A DNA stretch of 64,000 nucleotides from Microcaldota archaeon (GCA_016212475.1 JACRGC010000004.1:1-64000); one strand, 5' to 3'; counted from the first letter of the stretch, positions 43,750 to 52,218 are shown. The notes: generated by a model from the letters alone, not told the origin. Numbers and translations are program-made.

Positions 43750-43757
43750 TTATATAG
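43750..43757 (+). promoter_or_regulatory. TATA box for the 43.8-kb gene
   Basis: TTTATATA lies ~45 nt before the ATG at 43796; GAGGAGATTGG follows as a possible ribosome-binding site. Confidence 0.45.
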
Positions 43758-43795
43758 TTGGCCGTGCCAAAGAGCAAGAGGAGATTGGAATTCTT

Positions 43796-45250
43796 ATGGG
43801 AAAAGCAGTATGGGAAGAAATTGCAAGGCGCGGAAGGAATCATGCTGTACTTAGCATGAACATCGCCTGTGAGGCATTCAGGGATGAACTGGTCTCGAAA
43901 ATGTTTGGGAAGCAAATAAAAATTCTCTATTTCAGACAATTTGCAGGGGCCAGGTGGATGGACTCTTATGAAATAAACAACTGGGTTGCCGTATTGCAAA
44001 AGGAATTGGCAAAAAAACCCGATTTTCTTTTGCAAGCAGCCAAAACCGCCGAGGAATGGATAACTGAAGCAAAAAATGCAGCCGATGTGATTTCGAAAAC
44101 GAATTATTCCAATGCGAATAAGGGAAAATTGCTGGCGGATTTCAATGGATTTTGCAAAAAATACGAAAATCTGATGGCATGTGCTTATTCCTATATTGTG
44201 ATCAATAAGTTTTATCCCGAACTTGTATTGGAAATTGTCACCAAGCATGAAAAAGACCCGCACAAGCATGGCGAATTGCTTGCATGCCTGCTTTCGCTTA
44301 ACCGCAAAACCGGGATCAAGGAAGAGAGGATTTCATTAATTGAGATAGCAAAATCAATTGCAGAAGGCAAGGAGCCTGATATGCTGATAAAAAATCACGT
44401 AAATAAGTTCGCATATCTTGGACACTATGTTTTTTACGGTGAATCCTACACTCCAAAAAAAATCAAGGAGAGGGCGGATGAAATAGTAAGCAATGGAATA
44501 GGGCAAGAACTTTTGCAAATGGAATTGCAGCAAAAGCGGCTTCTCCGGGGAGATTCATTAAAGGCTAAGTGGGTCCTATCCAAATCAGAGCTTTTGAAAA
44601 TCGAATCGGTTAGGGCGTGGGCATTTATTTCGAATGAATCGGATGAGATGCATGGCTATTCGTTCTTTTATGCCCGCAACTTGTTTGGCGCAATTGCATC
44701 CAAACTTGGAATCACAATTGAACAGTTAATAGAAATGACCGATTGGGAAATCAAAACCTCCCTGAATTCGGAAAAACCCCTTGATGCTCAATTCAAGAAA
44801 AAGTTGGCAATTAGGTATGCTGATTCGGCTTTGATTCTCGAAGGGGGCGGCATTTCATTGCTGGAAGGAAGCGAGCTTGAAAAATATCGATCATCCCAAT
44901 TTTCAAAAGAGAGGGAATTTGGCCATATCCAAGAACTCAAAGGTCAAGGCGCCTCTCCTGGCAAGGTAATAGGGAAAGTCGCCTTGATTTTAAGCATCAC
45001 AGAAATCAGCAAGGTCAAAAGAGGCGATATTTTGGTCGCTTCAAGTACAATGCCCGCATTTGTGCCTGCAATGGAAAAGGCTGCGGCAATAGTAACAAAT
45101 GAAGGCGGATTGCTCTCGCATGCTGCAATAATTAGCCGTGAGTTCGGAAAACCTTGCGTTGTTGGGACAAAAATCGCAACTAAAGTTCTAAAGGATGGCG
45201 ATTTGGTGGAAGTTGATGCGAACAAAGGAACAGTTAGGAAAATAAAATAA
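43796..45250 (+). CDS. Helical domain fused to a phosphohistidine swivel domain (PEP-utilising mobile domain), copy 1
   Basis: I chose the ATG at 43796 (MGKAVWEEIARRG), behind a ribosome-binding site and TATA box; the track start adds a hydrophobic leader from non-coding sequence. 484 aa. Residues ~1-400 are a mostly helical domain without a recognised family. The last ~80 residues are the swivelling His domain of PEP synthase/PPDK/rifampin phosphotransferase: GDILVASSTMPAFVPAMEKA then GGLLSHAAIISREFGKPCVV, with the phosphorylated His in SHAA. No ATP-grasp domain and no PEP-binding barrel are present. The adjacent gene is a stand-alone ATP-grasp, and 47848 encodes a paralogue. Confidence 0.85.
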   Translation: MGKAVWEEIARRGRNHAVLSMNIACEAFRDELVSKMFGKQIKILYFRQFAGARWMDSYEINNWVAVLQKELAKKPDFLLQAAKTAEEWITEAKNAADVISKTNYSNANKGKLLADFNGFCKKYENLMACAYSYIVINKFYPELVLEIVTKHEKDPHKHGELLACLLSLNRKTGIKEERISLIEIAKSIAEGKEPDMLIKNHVNKFAYLGHYVFYGESYTPKKIKERADEIVSNGIGQELLQMELQQKRLLRGDSLKAKWVLSKSELLKIESVRAWAFISNESDEMHGYSFFYARNLFGAIASKLGITIEQLIEMTDWEIKTSLNSEKPLDAQFKKKLAIRYADSALILEGGGISLLEGSELEKYRSSQFSKEREFGHIQELKGQGASPGKVIGKVALILSITEISKVKRGDILVASSTMPAFVPAMEKAAAIVTNEGGLLSHAAIISREFGKPCVVGTKIATKVLKDGDLVEVDANKGTVRKIK

Positions 45251-45350
45251 CTGGTTTCTAATTGTGTGGGGCAATGGACGACTAAACGGTTAAATATTCA
45301 AAACCCCTACCAATATTGTTGAAATTCCAAATTCCGTTGGTCGATCTGCC

Positions 45351-46304
45351 ATGGCTCTTTTTGCCCTTCCATTCAAAAACCTAAGCAAAAGCTCAGTTCC
45401 AATCGCAGGCGGAAAAGGTGCTCAATTGGGGGAAATGTTCAACTCCGGAATACCCGTGCCTCCTGGGTTTGTTGTGCTGGTTGATTCCTTTGAAGCCTTC
45501 CTTGAGGAGAATAACCTTTCAGGTGAAATAGGAAATATACTAAAATCCGTAAATGCGCACAAAATTAAAACTGTTGATGCCGCTTCTTCAAAAATCCGAT
45601 CCCTCATTTCAAATGGCAAAATCAGCAAGGAAATTGAATTTGAAATCACCAAACAATTCAAAAAGCTAGATGCAAAACTGGTGGCTGTACGCTCTTCAGC
45701 AACTGCCGAGGACGCAGCTTCCGCCAGCTGGGCGGGCGAGCTTGAATCCTACATGAACATCCAATTTCCCGAACTTCTTGAAACCGTGAAAAAATGCTGG
45801 TCCTCTCTTTTCACCCCAAGGGCAATTTTTTATCGCATAGAAAAAAAGCTCCATAATCAAAAAGTATCCGTAGCTGTTGTTGTCCAAAAAATGGTCCAAT
45901 CCGAAGTTGCAGGGGTTGTTTTTTCGGCCCATCCGGTAACCAAGGATAAAAATCAGATGGTAATCGAAGCTGCCTTTGGGCTTGGCGAAGTTGTAGTTGG
46001 AGGCATGGTTACCCCCGATAATTATATTGTTGACAAAACCGATTTTTCAATAGTTGATATTTCCGTAAATGAGCAGGAAAAGATGATCACAAGGATAATT
46101 TCTAGCAAAAAAATCGAAACGAAGGAAATTCCCGTGCCGGCAAACAAACGCACCTCCCAAAAGCTTGATGGAAAAACCATAATTGATTTGGCAAAAATTT
46201 GCGCAAACATAGAAAACCACTACAAAAAGCCGCAGGATATTGAGTATGCAATCGAGTTAGGAAAAATCTACATAGTCCAAAGCCGGCCAATTACCACGAT
46301 GTGA
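45351..46304 (+). CDS. Stand-alone PPDK/PEP-synthase-type ATP-grasp protein
   Basis: 317 aa, essentially only the nucleotide-binding domain of the PEP synthase/PPDK family. Motifs are IAGGKGAQLGEMFNSGIPVP at the N-terminus, VRSSATAEDAASASWAGELE, AGVVFSAHPVTKDKNQMVIE, GLGEVVVGGMVTPD and IEYAIELGKIYIVQSRPIT at the end. In full enzymes this domain phosphorylates the His of the swivel domain with ATP. Here that His is on separate proteins (43.8 and 47.8 kb). The length matches the ~314-residue ATP domain of rifampin phosphotransferase. Function is inferred as the shared donor subunit. Confidence 0.88.
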   Translation: MALFALPFKNLSKSSVPIAGGKGAQLGEMFNSGIPVPPGFVVLVDSFEAFLEENNLSGEIGNILKSVNAHKIKTVDAASSKIRSLISNGKISKEIEFEITKQFKKLDAKLVAVRSSATAEDAASASWAGELESYMNIQFPELLETVKKCWSSLFTPRAIFYRIEKKLHNQKVSVAVVVQKMVQSEVAGVVFSAHPVTKDKNQMVIEAAFGLGEVVVGGMVTPDNYIVDKTDFSIVDISVNEQEKMITRIISSKKIETKEIPVPANKRTSQKLDGKTIIDLAKICANIENHYKKPQDIEYAIELGKIYIVQSRPITTM

Positions 46305-46338
46305 TACTTTTTTATTCTCAAAAAGGCATCTTAAAACC

Positions 46339-46932
46339 ATGTTAAAATTCGACTACTGGTCTTCCATCCTAACCGCCTTAGCATTCGTATTTTTCATAAG
46401 CATTGACCTTATTTCAATTGAAAAATTGGATAAATCCGCATTCTGGCTATTAATTTCCTATCTTCTCTCCCAATTATTGCTTCCTTATTTCAAGCTCTAT
46501 TTTTTCAGGGAGGCAATAATTTTTGATTTTGTTGGCGTGTATTCGGCAGGCGGCGCGGATGATTTTTACCTTGGCGAAATCAAAGAGCGCAAAGGCATGA
46601 GAAGGCTGATTGGCTCCCTTAAGCGCAATTATAAAGTTGTGCTCTTCACGAACAATAATTGGGTCGCCCACCAGGGTTTTTCAAGGAAATTTGGGCTGAA
46701 TGACCTATTTGATTTCGAATATGCAAGCAGCCTAATTGGCATGAAAAAGCCTGGCGCAGAGGCATTCATTGAAGTTTGCAGAAGAATAAACGTTTCCCCT
46801 AGAAATGCGGTTATGGTTGATGATACCTTGGAAAACCTAACCGGCGCCAAGAAAGCGGGCCTTAGAGCGGTGCATTTCGAATCAATTGAGCAATGCCAAT
46901 CCGCCTTCAGGTCGATGGGCATCAAATTCTAA
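46339..46932 (+). CDS. HAD-like protein with N-terminal membrane helices and altered motif I
   Basis: 197 aa. Two N-terminal hydrophobic helices (ILTALAFVFFISIDLISI and FWLLISYLLSQLLLPYF) precede a cytoplasmic HAD domain. Motif I reads IFDFVGVYS where the family has D-x-D, so the nucleophilic Asp is kept but the general acid Asp is Val. Motif II is VLFTNN, motif III is MKKPG and motif IV is VMVDDTLEN. Loss of the second Asp usually weakens phosphatase activity, so it may be a phosphoryl-binding or different hydrolase. It sits between the ATP-grasp gene and the regulator. Confidence 0.8.
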   Translation: MLKFDYWSSILTALAFVFFISIDLISIEKLDKSAFWLLISYLLSQLLLPYFKLYFFREAIIFDFVGVYSAGGADDFYLGEIKERKGMRRLIGSLKRNYKVVLFTNNNWVAHQGFSRKFGLNDLFDFEYASSLIGMKKPGAEAFIEVCRRINVSPRNAVMVDDTLENLTGAKKAGLRAVHFESIEQCQSAFRSMGIKF

Positions 46933-46956
46933 AATTTTTCAATTCAAGTGATTCGC

Positions 46957-47616
46957 ATGTGGGTTGGTGAATTCAAGGTTTGGCATGAAGGTTCCGCCTT
47001 CCTTGATCTTACAAGGAAAACCGGCGCCATAATCCACTCTTATTATTTGAATTCATTTGAGGAGAACGGGAAAGAGTACATTTTGAAAGTTTGCATAGTT
47101 TCCGGCAAGGGAAAAGAAGAGTTCCTAAAAAAAGTGCATACCGAAAAGCGCGCCCAGATTTTCAAGGTGGAAAACAACCAGATCTATTTCAAAACTCTAG
47201 CAAACAAGGCATTCCATCACATTGCATTGGAAAAATCCGCATTCTTCATAAAGCCAATTGTCATCAAAAACGGCTGGCAATACTGGGCCCTTGCAGCAAT
47301 TGATAAACATCACCTGACGGACATGTTCAACAGGATAAAAAAACTCAAAATGGATGCCAAAATTGAGCTCCTTTCACTCAAACAAAAGCCCTTCAATTTT
47401 TTCCTTCCTGCAATTTTTACAAATCTAACGCAGCTTCAAACCAATGCAATCAAATCCGCCTACCGGCTTGGGTATTACAGCTATCCTCGGAAAATATCAG
47501 TTGATCAGCTTGCAAAAAAGCTAAACATCCCAAGATCCACCCTTCAAGAGCACTTAAGGAAAGCAGAATCCAAGCTGCTCAATACAATTTTTAGCGAAAC
47601 AAATTCTGGAATATGA
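46957..47616 (+). CDS. HTH_10 (bacterio-opsin-activator-like) transcription regulator
   Basis: About 219 aa from the ATG at 46957 (MWVGEFKVWHEGS). The N-terminal ~150 residues are a ligand- or protein-binding domain like those of archaeal Bat-type regulators. The C-terminal HTH_10 has LQTNAIKSAYRLGYYSYPRK followed by VDQLAKKLNIPRSTLQEHLR. It lies upstream of a perfect palindrome and promoter at 47.66-47.71 kb and could regulate that unit. Confidence 0.88.
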   Translation: MWVGEFKVWHEGSAFLDLTRKTGAIIHSYYLNSFEENGKEYILKVCIVSGKGKEEFLKKVHTEKRAQIFKVENNQIYFKTLANKAFHHIALEKSAFFIKPIVIKNGWQYWALAAIDKHHLTDMFNRIKKLKMDAKIELLSLKQKPFNFFLPAIFTNLTQLQTNAIKSAYRLGYYSYPRKISVDQLAKKLNIPRSTLQEHLRKAESKLLNTIFSETNSGI

Positions 47617-47659
47617 TTTTTTATGGGAAATTAACCCCATGCACAGAACCTAGTTATTT

Positions 47660-47714
47660 CCGGCATATGCCGGCTATATTGTCTAATCCTTGCTATATCA
47701 TAATAATAGCAGGT
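47660..47714 (+). promoter_or_regulatory. Palindromic operator candidate, TATA box and shared leader
   Basis: CCGGCATATGCCGG (47660-47673) is a perfect 14-bp palindrome directly followed by CTATATT (TATA-like). About 20 nt further is CATAATAATAGCAGGT (47699-47714), identical to the leader of the membrane cluster at 41.55 kb. This is a plausible operator-promoter-start arrangement for the 47.7-49.4 kb unit. Confidence 0.6.
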
Positions 47715-47721
47715 GGGGTAT

Positions 47722-47814
47722 ATGGAATTCGAATTTTTCATTTTTGGTTTAATCGTAGTTGGATGGTTTTTCAATGGAGCAACTAAAGGAGATGGCATGC
47801 CCCTATACCCATAA
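47722..47814 (+). CDS. 30-aa membrane micropeptide (below ORF-track cutoff)
   Basis: ATG at 47722 behind AGGTGGGGTAT. The frame encodes MEFEFFIFGLIVVGWFF then NGATKGDGMPLYP and TAA. A single short membrane helix with an acidic N-terminus and a small polar tail. It lies between the promoter and the second helical-swivel gene, so it is probably the first cistron of that transcript. Conservation is not tested. Confidence 0.55.
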   Translation: MEFEFFIFGLIVVGWFFNGATKGDGMPLYP

Positions 47815-47847
47815 AAAGGAATTCTACAAAAACTATTGTTGATAACA

Positions 47848-49374
47848 ATGAAGAAATGGAAACACATAGCCTCGGATCATTCCTCATCAATTTATGTCCA
47901 TGGCGGCTCTTACCTGAATGCCGCTTTTACATTGGATAAGAATATCCTTGGAAAAAATAATCACAGCATAATTTTTGTCATGCAAAACACCGAATGGAAA
48001 TTCTGCGCTAATGTTTCCGAATGGGAAGCAATGGGAAGAATTGCCCTAAAAAAGCTTGAAAACCCGGCATTTTTGGAAAAAGTCTATTCCGGACAAAAAG
48101 AAACGTGCAGGAAAGTCATAGCTTACACTGAAAAAATAAAATCCCAAAACCTAAAAAATATTTCAAATTCAGCCCTTGCAAATCTCTACCTTGGGCTTTT
48201 TGAGCCTTGGGACCAAATGAACATGTGGGGCGAAATCCCAAATCTTGCGGATTTTGAGCATTTCATGCTGACTAACAAAATCATGGCTTTTCTTGGATTG
48301 CAAGTCAAAAAAACCAAGTCCGAAATTTCTGCCGGAGAGGCATTTGGAATCCTTGTAACTTCGACCGAGCGTTCATATCTCCAGCAGGAAGAATTAGGCC
48401 TTTTCACAATCCTTGCGCAAATCCAATCAAGCAAGGAAGCCAAAAAATTATTTGAAAATGATCTTCAAATAATTATCCAAAACATTGCAAAACTGCCAAA
48501 AATACATTCGCTGCTAAAAAAACACACCGAAAAATACGACTGGATGCAATTCCACTACGATGGCCCTATAATTTTGCAAATGGACTATTTCATCGATATC
48601 CTAAGGAGCGAAATCAAACAGGGAATTGATGGATCCCAAAAAATCAAAAGCATTTTGGGGAATGAATCCGCATTAGTCAAGCGGCAAATGGAATTGGAAA
48701 AAAAACTTAGCCTATCTGAAAATCAAAAATACTGGCTAAAAGTTGCCAGAACTTTTTCATACCTTAAAGGCATACGGAAAGATACTGTATTTATGGGCAG
48801 CAGGAATTCGGGGCCGCTAATCAATGAAATTGCAAGGCGGCTTGGCCTATCTCCAAAACAGGTTCGCCACTCAACCCCACTTGAAATCAGTGATGCGCTA
48901 GTAAACGGTAAAATAGATGTGAACCTTATCAACCAAAGGATTGCCTTATGCGTAATAATTTGGGATAAAAACAAAATTCGAATAACCGTTGGAAAGGAAG
49001 CAAAAGGCTTAGTCGCTAGGGTTTATGAGGACAAGGCGGATCCAAACCAAAAAGAGCTGATTGGCATGCCAGCATACCCGGGGTTAGTTTCCGGCATTGT
49101 CAAAATTGTCAATAAATCCTCCGATATGGAAAAAGTCCAAAAAGGCGATATCCTGGTTTCATCTGCAACAAATCCCAACCTTGTCCCTGCGATGAAAAAA
49201 GCCGGAGCAATTGTAACCGACGAAGGAGGAGTTACTTGCCACGCCGCAATTGTTAGCCGTGAGCTGAAAATCCCTTGTGTCATTGGAACAAAAGTTGCAA
49301 CCAAGCTGTTAAGGGACGGAGATAAGGTTGAAGTTGATGCGATAAATGGAATCGTTAGAAAATTGGGAAGCTGA
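47848..49374 (+). CDS. Helical domain fused to a phosphohistidine swivel domain, copy 2
   Basis: 508 aa from the ATG at 47848 (MKKWKHIASDHSS); the track start is a TTG four codons earlier. The first ~420 residues form a helical domain that resembles copy 1 in length and layout (for example the SNSALANLYLGLFEPWDQMN region). The C-terminal swivel domain has GDILVSSATNPNLVPAMKKA and GGVTCHAAIVSRELKIPCVI with the phospho-His. No ATP-grasp or PEP-binding domain is present. The ATP-grasp protein at 45.35 kb is the probable phosphoryl donor for both copies. Confidence 0.85.
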   Translation: MKKWKHIASDHSSSIYVHGGSYLNAAFTLDKNILGKNNHSIIFVMQNTEWKFCANVSEWEAMGRIALKKLENPAFLEKVYSGQKETCRKVIAYTEKIKSQNLKNISNSALANLYLGLFEPWDQMNMWGEIPNLADFEHFMLTNKIMAFLGLQVKKTKSEISAGEAFGILVTSTERSYLQQEELGLFTILAQIQSSKEAKKLFENDLQIIIQNIAKLPKIHSLLKKHTEKYDWMQFHYDGPIILQMDYFIDILRSEIKQGIDGSQKIKSILGNESALVKRQMELEKKLSLSENQKYWLKVARTFSYLKGIRKDTVFMGSRNSGPLINEIARRLGLSPKQVRHSTPLEISDALVNGKIDVNLINQRIALCVIIWDKNKIRITVGKEAKGLVARVYEDKADPNQKELIGMPAYPGLVSGIVKIVNKSSDMEKVQKGDILVSSATNPNLVPAMKKAGAIVTDEGGVTCHAAIVSRELKIPCVIGTKVATKLLRDGDKVEVDAINGIVRKLGS

Positions 49375-49496
49375 TTTGCTGCAAACAAATCACAAGCGCC
49401 CTATTTTTTCATTTTTTTAATCAATTTGGTCTCGTTTGAAAATTCGCCCAACTCTTCTTTTTAAAAAGTCCAAAAAGGTACCTAATCAGGTATAAA

Positions 49497-51032
49497 ATGC
49501 GCTTCTTTCATCCGGCACTCCTTTTGCTGATTTTGCTATTCCATTCAATTTTGGCAGGCGCGCCAGGAATTGCAAATGTCAATTGCGCCGATTTCACTTA
49601 TGATTCCATGGCTATTCATTGGGATACGAATATCTCAGCAACTTCGCAGGTCTTCTACGGCCTAAAAAGCAACGAGACGATTTACAATGTAACCGTTTTG
49701 GAAGATGTTAATTCGCATTCCGTAACACTAATCAACCTGACCTCGAACACCAGCTACTATTTCTATTCTAAATCCTGTGTTTCCGATGAGTGCGCAAGCA
49801 GCCTAATTTATGATTGTAAAACCCTTGGGGTAATTCCTCCTGCCATTACAAATGTGGGCACAAGGTCAGTTGGCGACACATTTGCCTCAATAAAATTCAA
49901 TGTAAATCCAAGATCGGATGGGTCCGTGATGTGGGGGATCAAGCCAAATGATTACATCAACTGGCAAAATGATTCCCAAATCTTTGATTACCACTCATTT
50001 GCCATAAAAGATCTGTTCTATGCAAAAACCTATTATTACCGCGTAACCGCATGCTACAAAGCAGGTTGCGCTGTTTCAGACGAATACACATTCAAAACCG
50101 AGCCGGATTTGATTCCTCCCGAAATAACCGATTCCTTTTGGTATGGTTTTATTTCAAAAGAAGGCTCGCAGGTTGCAATTGGAATCCTAACAAACGAGCC
50201 TTCCGATTGCAAATACTCAAGCGATGCGAACCGCACATATTATTCCAAATCCCTAAGCTTTGACAATTACTCGGCAATCAACCACACGAAGGCTATTCCA
50301 ATCGAAGCCAACCGCGATTACCTCTTATTCGTAAAATGCGCCGATGTGCACGGAAACCCCATGAAGGAAGACTATGAAATCCGCTTTTCAACCGGGAATG
50401 TCTACAAAGCTTCTCAAAAACCAAATTATCAAACTGAAACAAACCAAACTCCCCCATCCAAAACAAACCAAACCATTCCTGCCAATCCAAACGCCCAATT
50501 TTCCAAGGTTCAATCCCAATTCGAGGTGTATTTGTCATATGCCGCATTTGTCTTCATTTCTATTGCCTTCGCCTATAGCTTAAGCCATTTCCTAAAAAAG
50601 CAAAAATCCAAAAAATCAAAAATATCTGCGCAAAATGAAGCTGCGAAGGAAGCGGGTGCAAAATCGGATCCGTCGGCTACAGAAGCGCCAACTGAAAATA
50701 AGTCCGAACCGGATTCTTCATCCGAACCCAAATCCGACTTGCCTTCTTCCGATTCATCATTTGATGCATCATCAATTGCAAAATCAGACGGCGCGCCTCT
50801 AGAAATCAAACAAGATTCCAAACCTCAAGATTCCTCAGAAACCAAAGCAGAATCAGAAAACCCGAAGGCTAATCCGGATGCCAAAATTGATCAACAATCC
50901 GTTGGCACAAATGCCTTGAAAACCGAAATCAAACCCAATGTTCCCAAGGTAAAAAAAGAAAAAATAATCGATCCGGACGCCCCATTAAAGGCCAAAAAAA
51001 GCCACCATAAGAAAATCTCCGCAGAAAAATAG
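49497..51032 (+). CDS. Surface protein with two fibronectin type III domains and a long low-complexity cytoplasmic tail
   Basis: 511 aa. A signal peptide (FHPALLLLILLFHSILAGAP) is followed by two fibronectin type III domains (with TSNTSYYFYSKSC and FYAKTYYYRVTACY) and a third beta-rich segment. The membrane helix FVFISIAFAYSLSHFL follows, then a basic stop KKQKSKKSK. The last ~130 residues are Ser/Glu/Asp/Pro/Lys-rich and would be cytoplasmic. Such a long disordered inner tail on a surface protein is unusual for this window. Confidence 0.85.
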   Translation: MRFFHPALLLLILLFHSILAGAPGIANVNCADFTYDSMAIHWDTNISATSQVFYGLKSNETIYNVTVLEDVNSHSVTLINLTSNTSYYFYSKSCVSDECASSLIYDCKTLGVIPPAITNVGTRSVGDTFASIKFNVNPRSDGSVMWGIKPNDYINWQNDSQIFDYHSFAIKDLFYAKTYYYRVTACYKAGCAVSDEYTFKTEPDLIPPEITDSFWYGFISKEGSQVAIGILTNEPSDCKYSSDANRTYYSKSLSFDNYSAINHTKAIPIEANRDYLLFVKCADVHGNPMKEDYEIRFSTGNVYKASQKPNYQTETNQTPPSKTNQTIPANPNAQFSKVQSQFEVYLSYAAFVFISIAFAYSLSHFLKKQKSKKSKISAQNEAAKEAGAKSDPSATEAPTENKSEPDSSSEPKSDLPSSDSSFDASSIAKSDGAPLEIKQDSKPQDSSETKAESENPKANPDAKIDQQSVGTNALKTEIKPNVPKVKKEKIIDPDAPLKAKKSHHKKISAEK

Positions 51033-51043
51033 GCAATTGTTTT

Positions 51044-52018
51044 TCAGCTGCACATGATTTTGCAATCCCAGCAAACAGTTCCCATGCTGGTTTGCGGATC
51101 CGCCAAATTGAAAGTGCACTTATCCTTCGAATACTTCGAGTTGATTATCTTTTGGCACTCGGTGGTTGGGTTGTATTCGTTATTGTAATTAGTGCAAAGC
51201 TCCTCGGTATATTTTGCCTTGAATAGGTCGTAGCAAGATAGCCTATACGCTCCAAGCGGGATTTTTCCGCAGGCTGCCGAATTGTTGGTTGCATTTGCCA
51301 TATTCAGGATGCAAACCGAATTTCCCTCCTCGGGTTTGATGATTTTTTCGCAAATTGAAATATCATTCCTAGCAACTGCAATTTTTGTATAGCAATTGCT
51401 TATCCTGTCCGCATTTTCTATTTCATCGCAAATTGATAGGTAATTGAGCCTCCTTGCAAGTGTCAACCTGCAATCATCCCTCTCCAAGGGCCCAAGGATG
51501 CCTTCGCAAACCGTTGATTGATTTGATCTAAGCGCAAGTTCCAAGAGGCATTCGTTCCTCTTGTTTACAAGGCTTATGGATTTGCACCTATCCGCCTCCT
51601 GCGAAGGGTTTGCAAATCCAGCCAGGCATTGGTTCTTGATTTGCTCATCATCAATCTTGTAGCAAATGGATGCATCCTTTTTCTCCGATGCAACGCTAGA
51701 ATAGCAGACAAATTTTGCCGATTCATACTCTATATCATCGCAGATATCGTAAATTTTTAGTGATTTTGCAACAAATGAGGTGCATTCGTTCCTAATTGCG
51801 GTATTCTGTATTTTTTTGCAGTTATCCGTATTGAGGATTTTTTTTGCTTTCTCAAGGAAGCATAAATCCTTTGCGGAATCCAAAAGTGCATCGCAGTTGC
51901 CGTTATTTTGATTTTCAATTGCAGGCGTTGGCGAAGCAATGATTTGTTTTTGGGGCGCTTGCTGGGTGCATCCGAGCAGGAAAACCGCCAGAACAATCGC
52001 AAAAACGTATTTTTCCAT
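51044..52018 (-). CDS. Lipoprotein with tandem ~26-residue two-cysteine repeats
   Basis: 324 aa. The signal ends in the lipobox-like LLGC (residues ~14-17), so the Cys may be lipid-modified. The rest is at least seven helical repeats of about 26 residues with the pattern I/V-C-x-x-I ... R/K-x-x-C-x-x-x-x-A. Examples are SICDEIENADRISNCYTKIA and SICYKIDDEQIKNQCLAGFA. The regular Cys spacing suggests one disulfide per helical hairpin. I do not recognise the family. Confidence 0.8.
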   Translation of the reverse strand: MEKYVFAIVLAVFLLGCTQQAPQKQIIASPTPAIENQNNGNCDALLDSAKDLCFLEKAKKILNTDNCKKIQNTAIRNECTSFVAKSLKIYDICDDIEYESAKFVCYSSVASEKKDASICYKIDDEQIKNQCLAGFANPSQEADRCKSISLVNKRNECLLELALRSNQSTVCEGILGPLERDDCRLTLARRLNYLSICDEIENADRISNCYTKIAVARNDISICEKIIKPEEGNSVCILNMANATNNSAACGKIPLGAYRLSCYDLFKAKYTEELCTNYNNEYNPTTECQKIINSKYSKDKCTFNLADPQTSMGTVCWDCKIMCS

Positions 52019-52167
52019 ACTAAACCGTTACGGTTTGCCCATTCAAAAGCCTTTCTATATTTTTGATTTATGTGCGGCAAAATTTTCACGAGCTTAATTA
52101 AAAAAATAAAAAAAATTTATTTTCCAATGCATACCTAGTTATACTACATCCGATTAATGGTTGTTAG
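52019..52167. other. AT-rich spacer upstream of the Lys-rich micro-ORF
   Basis: About 150 bp. It has A/T runs and TTATACTACATC as a weak promoter candidate. No other structure is evident. Confidence 0.4.
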
Positions 52168-52218
52168 GTGAAAACAGTGGTTAAGAAGAAAGCCGGAAAG
52201 TCAAAGAAGAAGAAATAG
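52168..52218 (+). CDS. Possible 16-aa Lys-rich micropeptide
   Basis: GTG at 52168 opens a 16-codon frame, MKTVVKKKAGKSKKKK, ending in TAG, followed by a T-run (CTTTTTTAAAACC then TTTTTTTT) that would end a short transcript. It stands alone in ~370 bp of non-coding sequence. It may be a real basic micropeptide, or chance. Confidence 0.3.
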   Translation: MKTVVKKKAGKSKKKK

